Assembly: GCA_029204225.1 (NCBI GenBank)
Contig: CM055107.1
Location: 26,171,482 to 26,235,481, forward strand
DNA: 64,000 nucleotides
Reading direction: 5' to 3'
From: Diphasiastrum complanatum
Lineage: Eukaryota; Streptophyta; Lycopodiopsida; Lycopodiales; Lycopodiaceae
Under the pieces are notes generated by a model. The model saw nothing but the letters and a program-made list of their open reading frames with translations, had not been told where the DNA came from and searched no databases. Below are positions 55,931 through 64,000 of the stretch, piece by piece; positions within the stretch are counted from its first letter, which is position 1, and each line of letters opens with the position of its first letter. Made by a program: the position numbers and the translations under genes.

Positions 55931-58866
55931 TCAACAAACTTTAATTACAAAAAGCTTTGATCTAAACTTATCAAACTTTTCTCCAATAAGTGGCTTAGTG
56001 AAAATATCAGCTAGTTGTTCTTCTGTGCTACAATGAACAACATGAATTTCACGACTCAGTAGCCTCTCACATATGAAGTGATACTGAATCTCAATGTGTT
56101 TAGTTCTCACATGGAACACTGGATTCTTTGCTAGCTGAATGGCACTCTGACTGTCGCTATGTAAAGTCGTGGGATTTTTCTGCTTCATGCCAATTTCTTC
56201 CAAGATTTGTCTCAACCATGTAGCTTCATGTGCTGCACTACACATTGCCTTATACTCTGCTTCTGTGGTGGAAAGAGCAATTGTGCTTTGCTTCGAACTA
56301 GACCAGAAAAAGCAACTACCACAAAACTGGAATACATACCCTGTGGTGGATCTACGATCATCATAGTCACCTCTCCAATCCGCATCCACATAGCCACACA
56401 ACTCAGGTAAACCATCATGCTTCTTGTAAATCAAGCCATACTCTGAAGTGCCTTTCACATAACGCAAAATGCGTTTAGTTGCCTTCCAATGCGTTTCCGT
56501 AGGTGTTGTCATAAACTGACTTACAATGCCAACAGCATAGCATATATCTGGTCTAGTCGTGGTAAGGTAAATCAAGCTCCCTCCTAACTGTCTATACAGC
56601 GTAGCATCAAATGACTGTCACTCATCAAGCTTAGAAAGCTTTTTACCTGGTTCAATAGGAGCGTTTACTGGTTTGCAATCCTGCAATCTAAACATGTGCA
56701 GCAACTCTTTGACATACTTCACCTGTATTAAACCGACTTCATGTCCTTTTTGCCACACTTCTACTCCAAGGCAGTAATGCATCAGGCTGAAATCTGTCAT
56801 CTCGAATTGTTCCATGAGGTCTTTCTTGATCATGTCTATCATCTCTCGATCATTTCCCATAATAATCAAGTCATCAACATAAAGAGCAATCAAAGCAACC
56901 ATACCATAAAAGCATAAGACATATAGATTTGGATCAGAATGTGTTCTCACCATCCCCTTTGAACGAAAGTAGGCATCAATCATGCTATACCACGCACGTG
57001 GTTCTTGTTTAAGACCATAAAGTGCTTTCTTCAAGCGACATACTTTATTTTCCTTTCCCTTCATTACAAAGCCTTCAGGTTGATCCATGAACACTTCTTC
57101 TTCTAACTCACCATTTAGAAAAGTAGATTTCACATCCATCTGATGCAAAGGCCAACCAAAATGTGAAGCTAAAGCAATAAGTAGATGTAGAGTATTCCAC
57201 TTTCAAACCGGCGCAAAGGTCTCCTCATAGTCGATGCCTTTATTTTGTGCATACCCTTTGATCACCAATCTTGCTTTGTGCTTTGCTATACTTCCATCTG
57301 CATGGTACTTAGTCCTGTATACCCATTTGCAACCAATGGATTTCTTGCCAACTGGTGGTTCTACTAAGTCCCATGTGCTATGTTTAGCAATTGACTCCAT
57401 CTCCTCTCCCATGGCCTTGACCCAAATGTCATCATCCTTTGCTTCACCATAAGTCGAAGGTTCTTTGCTTTGAATAATGCTAGATAAGAGAGCATAATTT
57501 GCTTCATACCTTTCAGGTAGTGTCTTCTCTCTTGTTGATCTTTGTAGCTCTCCCTGGTTAGATGATCCTGGAAAGTCATCTATGTCGCGGCTCTCCAACA
57601 ATCTCTCAAACCACTTAGGGAGCTTCCTGTCAGGTGATCGGCTTCCTGGTGAAAATGTATCCCACGGTACATCCTTCTCCTTGCATTTGTCACCTGCAAC
57701 CTCAATCCTTCTTGCACCAAAAGGTTTGTCCCTACCTCTCCAACCTGTCTCTTGAGGTTGAGTAGTAGTATCTTGATATGTATCCTCATGTTCATCACTT
57801 GGAAGGTTAATGAATGGATCATCATCAGGTGGTATCCTCACTATACCATTTTTTCCACTGGATGTGTCTATCTTCTCAGCATCCTCGTCTTCATACATCT
57901 TGGATTCATCAAAGATAACATCACGGCTTATATGGATTTTGTTTTCCACTGGATCAAAACATCTATAGCCCTTCACACGATCATCATATCCTAGAAATAT
58001 ACACTTGATAGCTTTTACATCAAGTTTACGTCTTTCTTCCTTAGGAATGTGTACAAAGGCCTTACATCCAAAGATTCGCAAGTGGTTCACCTTTGGCTTC
58101 TTCTTCGTGAATGCTTCCTCAGGTGTTATCTTTGGTATGGCAATGGTAGGACTCCTATTTTGAAGATAGACTGCCATGCTACATGCTTCTGACCAAAAAT
58201 CTTTTGGTAGTTTCATCTCAACTAGCATAGATATGGCACTTTCCACAATTGTACAATTCTTGCGCTCAGCTACACCATTGAGAGCATGAGTATGAGCTTG
58301 CGTAAATTGTCTTTTAATCCCACATTGATCACAAAGATCATTGAAGTCATTAGACTTGTACTCACCTCCACTATCTGATCTTAGGACTTTGATCTTCCTA
58401 CCTGTCTGATTTTAGTTATCGAATGCATTTGATTTCTTCTTCAAGAAGTAGATCCACGTCTTACGTGACATATCATCAATAAAGGTCATGAAATAGAAGG
58501 CTTTACCTAAGGACATGGTCCTCATAGGCCCGCATAAGTCTATGTGGATTAAATCCAGGATGTTCTTTGCTCTTGCAACACCCCCTTTATTGAACTTCTC
58601 TTGATGTTGCTTCCCATATACACAGGATTCGCACATCGATTTCAAGTGATCTTCTATGGTAGGCAATCTTGTTACCATCTCCAATTTTCTCATCAAACTG
58701 AGGCTTCCCAAGTTCAAGTGACCAAGCCTCTTATGCCACAACTCAGTTTGTGATGGAATGGATGATACAAGTCCATGTTGCCCCTTAATTGTAGCATTAA
58801 ACCTGTACAATTTTGTATTGGGCTCTCTTACTCCATTCGCAATAACTTTGAACTTTTTGTTGTGCT
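55931..58866 (-). pseudogene. copia pol (integrase-RT-RNase H) in one frame with three stops
   Basis: A single minus-strand frame runs from about 58866 to the end at 55931, with stops at 58412 (TAA), 57203 (TGA) and 56618 (TGA) and no frameshift. It has the integrase zinc region (ELWHKRLGHLN, CESCVYGKQH), core residues in IHIDLCGP and VLRSDSGGEY, then VAERKN with the catalytic Glu. RT follows with CKWVYRTKYHADGS, MHQMDVKSTFLNGELEEEV and ALYVDDLIIMG, then RNase H (GYVDADWRGD, STTEAEYKA, TKHIEIQYHFI, LADIFTKPL). This is a Tnt1-like copia layout. The protein would be full length but for the stops. Confidence 0.93.
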
Positions 58867-59424
58867 ACCCAGAAGGGATATCCACAGTTGGATCAGATTC
58901 AACCATTAGATGGAGTCTGAAGGGTTGTTGAAGAGGGCCCTGAAGAAGTGAAGTGCATTTTAGCCTTCAACTTCGTTAAAAATTTTCATACTGAAATTGG
59001 AGTTGGGTCCCTTCATAAGTGAAGAGTGAAGTTTCTTCAAGGTGAAGAAACAGTTCAAAAACTAGAAAAGTCCCTATTTTTGGGTCCTTTGCCCGTTTTG
59101 ACCCAAACGAAAGGCTATAACCTCCAAACGAATGGCACCCGGACTGTACCTGCAAGTACGATACAGCAAAATAGAGTGATTGCAGCGGAGAAAGTGTTCG
59201 GAGTATTCCAGAAGTGATTTCACCATTCCACTAGGCACGTTGTTGGGAGTTGACGACTGAGTGCATTTCAGAAGGCGATGTCGATTTGGCTTTCAAATTG
59301 GTGAAAAAGCGACGAGTGGCCTGGTAAGAGAAAAAGTGCAGGTCATTATTTTCAAATTCTGACATCACTGTTGGCCTCGACATATTGTTCTTAGCCTAAG
59401 GCAGAAGTTTCAAGCAGTTTTGCG
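58867..59424 (+). other. Leader segment, inverted with gag
   Basis: Non-coding sequence just upstream of gag on the plus strand. In the unrearranged element it would join the leader now at 60661-61392 on the minus strand. Confidence 0.6.
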
Positions 59425-60657
59425 ATGGCAAACATGTGAGAGTCCATTTTGAACGAAAGTAGCAAATTGGATGGGATTTCCAACTATGCAGTGTGGAAAT
59501 TCAAAATGAAAAACATACTGATGGAGAAACACGTGTGGTAAGTCGTCACAGGTGATGAGAGAAGGCCGCCAAATGAAACAGATATCAAAGTGTTTGACAA
59601 AAAGATGAGGAAAGCTTTGACCTTCATTAACTTGTCAGTGAAGGATCACTTCATTACCCACATTTGTGATGTTGTTACACCCAGACAGGCATGGGATGTG
59701 CTAAAGGAGCAGTTCGAGACGTCAAATCTATCAAAAATCATGTTTCTGAAGTCAAAGCTGAATAGTGCCCGCATGGAGCAAGGAGAGCACATTCAGACGT
59801 ACATGACCAGAATCACGACAATGAGAGATGAACTGCATTCTATTGGTGAGCGCATACGTGATGTAGAGCTGGTGCCCAATGCATTGTGCAGCATTGCAGA
59901 ACCCTATTAGATGTTTGTTGTGGAAAAAGTACAAAAAGGACCAAGAGTGGATTGCATTTTTCACATTTGTGAGCGGAATAGCATCAAGAGAAAGATTGCC
60001 AACCTTTGATGAGCTCACAGGAATCTTGATGCAGGAAGAGCAACATAGAGAAATGGTGAAAGCTAGACGTCAAAATACTGACAATCAGGCACTTGCGACA
60101 CACCAAAAACAAGGCAAGGGCAAGGGCAAAAAGAAGTCTAAGCAACAATTTGCCAAGTCTCAGGAGGACGAGGGATCTTCCAATAAAACTAAGAAGAAAG
60201 ACAAGTGCTTCCATTGTGGTAAAAAGGGCCATTGGAAGAGTGAATGTTGCAAATTCCTGGCGGAACAAGGCAAGGGAAAACTGAAACAAGCAGGTAACCT
60301 TGTCGATGAGGGTGAGATTGAAGACTCTAGTATCTTCATATCTGCATTGTCATCTAATCAAGATGATCAAGCATGGTATATTGACTCGGGAGCCACAAGA
60401 CACATGACAGGTAACAAAAATTAGTTCAGTAGTTGAAGGTGTTGTATAATGGAACATCTGTTTCACAAGCAAATGGTCAGGTGTGCAAGATCAAGGGGAT
60501 AGGCACCGTTTCAATCCAACTACCTGATGGCAAAAGCAGGATGATCAGGGAGGTACTTTACGTACCAAGTTTGAAAAAAAATCTACTTTCTGTTGGAGTC
60601 ATTATTGATCAAAAGCTGAAAGTAGAATTCGCCCATGATCGTTGCTTTGTGAAGGAT
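59425..60657 (+). pseudogene. copia gag-protease, inverted relative to pol
   Basis: Starts at ATG 59425, with stops at the fourth codon (TGA) and near 59536 (TAA). Gag motifs: NYAVWKFKMKNIL; VWDVL-like AWDVLKEQFE; FLKSKLNSARMEQGEHIQTYM; then a frameshift near 59890-59940. It continues with a Lys-rich linker, an intact zinc knuckle (CFHCGKKGHWKSEC, near 60207), and the protease WYIDSGATRHMTG at about 60376-60414. A stop at 60422-60424 follows, then the segment VLYVPSLKKNLLSVG, ending at HDRCFVKD (60657). That last motif normally leads directly into the residues with which the minus-strand pol starts. Confidence 0.92.
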
Positions 60658-60660
60658 GTG

Positions 60661-61392
60661 AGCCGTCGATCTTGTAACTCCTCTATCCAACGGATCTGAG
60701 CACTTCTGTGCACCAATGGAGAGTCTTGTAGACACTGTCCACTTCGAAACACCACGTCTCACTCTGGTTTCATGCGCGAACAGCCCGCGACCTCCCTGTC
60801 TGCGGCAGCGCCTCCCCACACTCAAATTTTCTTGATCTAATTCACCTGTGGATCGATTTGAGCAGGATTTGAGGCCTGGAGCAGGGTCGCCCTACTGATT
60901 CCAAGATTGTAGAGTGTTCACTCAAGAAATTCCATGGAGAAACGGTGATTTTAGTTCAACTTGACAAAGTGGCTTTTTTCACCTTTTTACCGCAAATCTG
61001 CTAGGTTAACTGTCTGGAGACAAATCTCTAAGATAAACCTCAGAATCTCTCCATGGTTGGTTGACAATGTGGTTAGCTTCCTTCTTGTCCTTACGGCATC
61101 CAAAACGGTGCACAAACAGCGAAGATATCACCAGTCATGGCCCCGAACCCAGTTTCAATTTTCAGCTGGCTTCAAAATTGTCAAATTTTCACCAGATTTT
61201 TCCCTGTCTGATGCCATGCACATGCTAATAATCTCTCTGCTGAGCTTAACAAACCTCTATAAACTAGAAACCGTGCACCAGTGCTTCTCTTTCCGTCTTC
61301 AACCCGCCGTATACCCCTCCCGAACTCTCAGAAGACAGTTCTCCCGAAGCTCTCTTCAACGACGATGTTGTATTATGTACACTCCCTGTACG
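60661..61392 (-). other. Remaining leader of the inverted copia element
   Basis: Non-coding on both strands, between the right inversion breakpoint and the primer-binding site. Confidence 0.6.
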
Positions 61393-61404
61393 GCTCTGAT
61401 ACCA
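61393..61404 (-). other. Primer-binding site of the inverted copia element
   Basis: The minus strand reads TGGTATCAGAGC, three bases from the LTR. Confidence 0.9.
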
Positions 61405-61407
61405 ACT

Positions 61408-61637
61408 TAGAATATGCTTTGCACAGGAACACAGATCATGCTACACAGTAACATAGACAGAACACACTCTCCACAACAAGCTCACATAGCAACTATATTT
61501 CTCAAAATGAAATTACACTGTACATATAGTTGTTCACTCAGGCAACCCATGCATGACCCAGGTTGCCATTGGTGGGACACGTGCCCCGTCGACTTGCCCC
61601 GTGGCGAGGCCAACTAATCCTTATCCACTAATAGGAC
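61408..61637 (-). repeat. 5' LTR of the inverted copia element (230 bp)
   Basis: Partner of 55606-55835, with about 16 differences by eye. Confidence 0.88.
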
Positions 61638-62369
61638 AACCATGAAGTAATTCAACTGGAAACACATCATGAAATCTACTTATAGTTTTATTCCTTTGAA
61701 TCTGCTCTTGATTTAAATCCACTAAGTTAAGAATTCTAGAAAATTCACAACTATTTCAATTCATTCAAAAGAAATCTAAATTGGGCATGTCAAATAAAAA
61801 ATAAGCTTCATATTGTAAATCAAAAATTTCTAGTAGACTAGTCATTAAAATCATCTTAAATAGATGTCCATATCTGTCAAAAAATGTAACTACTTTATCT
61901 CCCTCCTAAAATGAGAGCACATGCTTCTAAAAATCAATATCAAGAGATTTTTTAAACAATCACTCATAGCCTATAATTATATCAGTGCGCGCTCTCAAAC
62001 ATGAAAATCAATTGATTCTCTATAGTCTTGAATCAGAATTGGAAGTTGCGGTACTTTGACATCTCAAGCTACCAATTCTGCTCTTGAAACTAGATATGAT
62101 TTGTATCTATGATTGTTGGCTTCAGTTTTCAGGCCAAGATTCTACACAAAATGAGAATTAATAAGATTATTAGTTGAACTGATGTCCATTATAACGTTCA
62201 CTTCTTGAACTTTCAATGCGCCTTTTATATGAAATAAATTGGATAAAAGTAGTACTAAAGGTGTCGAAAGTCGATGCTCAGCCTCAAATCAATTTATTAA
62301 TGAGCATACTAAAAACTTTACAAAACCCAAAAAACGGAAGGCTCAAGTTTTTCCAGAAGATCAAAAAAT
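61638..62369. other. Stretch without a recognised gene
   Basis: AT-rich. Weak similarity in wording to gypsy aspartic-protease regions (for example near 62140-62220, minus) was noticed but cannot be supported. Confidence 0.35.
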
Positions 62370-62602
62370 CTAGTATCGGATTTTCTGACCCAATGTCAAG
62401 CCTAATAAATAGAAATTTTCCGACCTTGCATCAGATTGGATCAAGGTGGAAATTACCCGAGCATCTTCGACCCTAGATCAGGTCGAATCAGGTTTGATTT
62501 TTCCGACCCTGAGAAATCCAACCCTAAATATATTTTCGACCCAATGTAAAATTCCAATCCTTTATATATTTTTCGATACTTTGTATATTCGATACTGTCG
62601 GT
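62370..62602 (+). repeat. Dispersed repeat with TTTTCGACCC motifs, copy 2
   Basis: Same order of motifs as 54655-54912. Ends at, or a few bases into, the LTR that starts at 62596. Confidence 0.7.
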
Positions 62603-63078
62603 CTAAGATCAACCCAACGACTTCACGTTGACAGTCGGCCTACATTGTACATACAATTATAGTTATGAGACGATTGTAATAACTGTAGAAGAAGTAGTTG
62701 TAGATATTTTGATTAGTATATCAAGATAAGTACCTACATTAGAAAACTCCTTCTAATCTTCTGATTTGTAAAACTTCTGATAATTGTATTTATCAATTCA
62801 TTCATATAGTTCCGTTGCATGTGCTATCACACACAACGATCAGAGTTCTCACTCTGTAGCCAACGTTATCATGCTCAACCAGATGAAGTTATTACTTCAA
62901 GCATTGTACTCACTATTTGATATTAATCAGAGTACATTTTCAATCCTACTATTGTCATTGTTCATTTGCGCATTTGTTGAATCCTTCGTTTGAATTATTT
63001 TGTTAATGTCTGTTGTGCTTCCGATCTACACACCACACTCGCTCAATCTTCCGCTGCCAATACTTGCGATTTTCGACA
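62596..63078 (+). repeat. 5' LTR (483 bp) of the last copia element
   Basis: Starts TGTCGGTCTAAG, ends TTTTCGACA, and is directly followed by the primer-binding site. The second LTR is not in the window, so the left end is inferred from the TG and the repeat boundary. Confidence 0.7.
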
Positions 63079-63090
63079 TGGTATCGAAGC
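63079..63090 (+). other. Primer-binding site, slightly diverged
   Basis: TGGTATCGAAGC, against the usual TGGTATCAGAGC. Confidence 0.8.
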
Positions 63091-63221
63091 GGGCAGTTCA
63101 GTAATCTGCATTTTATTGCAGATCATCAAGTCTTGTTTCGATCAAGACGTTGTTCTAGCAAGGGCGCAACCAACAATATCACAAAATCGTTGTTTCTACC
63201 AACGATCTCGCTCAACTAGAA

Positions 63222-64000
63222 TGGATCCATCTGCTAGTTCTCCTCTGATCGACAGACTTGATGGGAGTAACTACCATCTCTAGAAAAATAAAATGAAGTT
63301 CATGCTACTAGCCAAGGAACTGCGGGACATCGTTGATGGCACAAAAGTTAACTTGATGGGACATCCTAGCAACTCTCTACGAAATCAGAGATACCTCATC
63401 CAAATTACATTTGAGAAAGAAATTCTTCACCCTAAAAATGTTTGAAGCAGAAAGTGTTTCAAGTCACCTCAACACTTTCAAATCTCTTATGGAGAAGATG
63501 ACTACAATTGGCTCAATCGTTGAAGATTTCGATGCTATTATGACTCTATTATCGAGTCTTCTTGAAGCCTATGAAAATTGGATTCTGGCAATTTTGACCC
63601 AGGAGCATCTAACTCTTTCAAGAGAAATTTCGATGCTTCTACAAGACGAAATCAGAAAATATGCATCCTTCTTGGGCTCAGGGTTGGATCCTCAAATTCT
63701 ATATTCCAAAAAATAGAATCTGCTTCAATCAGTTACTCGATCCAGCAAAGACGAAACAACCTTCTTGACTAAAGTCAGAGAACATCAGGGTGATTGACTC
63801 CTGGTACCTAGAGACTCGAGAGCACATTAGCATATGACTCACCACAAGGACTGCTTCAAAGATTACAAATCATACACCCACTCGTGCAACTTGGAGACAA
63901 TTCAAAGCATACTATTGAGGGGAAAGGAACAGTCAAGGTCGAATTTCAAAGAGAAAAAATCAAGTTATTGTCCAATGTTCTCCACGTTCCAAATCTGACC
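63222..64000 (+). pseudogene. copia gag-protease remnant, partial
   Basis: ATG 63222 begins MDPSASSPLIDRLDGSNYHL, then a TAG where Trp is conserved. Gag continues in another frame as 63411-63716 (SVSSHLNTFKSLMEKM, LLSSLLEAYENWI), ending in a stop. No zinc knuckle is seen, so part of gag is deleted. A protease-like piece near 63800-63850 reads WYL, then a corrupted active site, then HMTHHKDCF. The remainder runs off the window. Confidence 0.85.

Larger units (their letters stand above)
55606..61637 (-). mobile_element. copia element with 230-bp LTRs and an internally inverted leader-gag-protease block
   Basis: The LTRs at 55606-55835 and 61408-61637 are in direct orientation and about 93% identical by eye, mostly differing by transitions. 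The primer-binding site beside the right LTR sets the orientation as minus, and pol (58866 to 55931) is minus. Gag and protease (59425-60657) are on the plus strand, ending exactly at the protein position where the minus-strand pol begins. The best explanation is inversion of about 58867-60660. No clear target duplication was found. Confidence 0.88.
62596..64000 (+). mobile_element. copia element, 5' part; continues beyond the window
   Basis: LTR, primer-binding site, gag and a decayed protease, all on the plus strand. The left flank is GATAC. Confidence 0.82.

Noticed and set aside
1-64000. tRNA, rRNA, riboswitch, operon or phage features
   Set aside because: None seen; TGGTATCAGAGC sites are retrotransposon primer-binding sites, not tRNA genes.

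Overview
This window looks like part of a large, repeat-rich land-plant nuclear genome. A fern is my best guess: the PLS-class PPR protein with a DYW tail has the style of fern PPR proteins, and introns and retrotransposons dominate. I see no bacterial, organellar or viral genome organisation. The species assignment is inference only. I recognise two host genes: a four-exon PPR gene (18288-21220, plus strand) whose E/DYW tail is broken, and a five-exon reticulon-like gene (49262-51815, minus strand) that looks intact. Nearly all other recognisable coding sequence is decayed retroelement.

Layout, left half. 1-5812 is a nearly complete Ty1/copia element (minus), cut by the window edge, inserted inside a Ty3/gypsy pol gene that resumes at 5813 and runs to 8549 (plus). 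Next come a 25-bp minisatellite (8932-9276), a fragment of a non-autonomous LTR family (9277-9842), and three decayed copia pieces (9980-11070 minus; 11590-11905 plus; 12480-15603 minus). The PPR gene occupies 18.2-21.6 kb. A decayed gag-like ORF (minus) lies at 22.2-23.9 kb, and microsatellites surround both.

Layout, middle. 26399-30394 is a chimeric copia element whose protease-integrase part is replaced by an unknown coiled-coil ORF. Another copia fragment follows at 30.6-32.1 kb. 35518-40598 is a complete, very young, non-coding LTR element (LARD type) with 1.25-kb LTRs and a perfect CTACT target-site duplication. It sits inside an older non-LTR-type reverse-transcriptase remnant (41448 down to 35006, minus). 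42990-45000 is the 5' half of a copia element whose LTR belongs to the same family as the one at 29673-30394.

Layout, right half. The reticulon gene lies at 49-52 kb, with a plus-strand coiled-coil ORF remnant in its third intron. 55606-61637 is a copia element with 230-bp LTRs in which the leader-gag-protease block is inverted relative to pol. A dispersed repeat with TTTTCGACCC motifs occurs at 54.7 and 62.4 kb. The last 1.4 kb is the start of another copia element, running off the window.

The genes do not form a pathway. The biology is layered transposon insertion, decay and rearrangement around two host genes. Stop codons in several pol remnants sit in single open frames, and many are compatible with C-to-T change at CAA or CAG codons, as expected for methylated, silenced plant transposons (inference). 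The strongest candidates for something undescribed are the intact non-coding LTR family, the PDF-motif/PPR protein with a near-identical internal repeat array and broken DYW tail, the inverted copia element, and the unknown coiled-coil ORFs.
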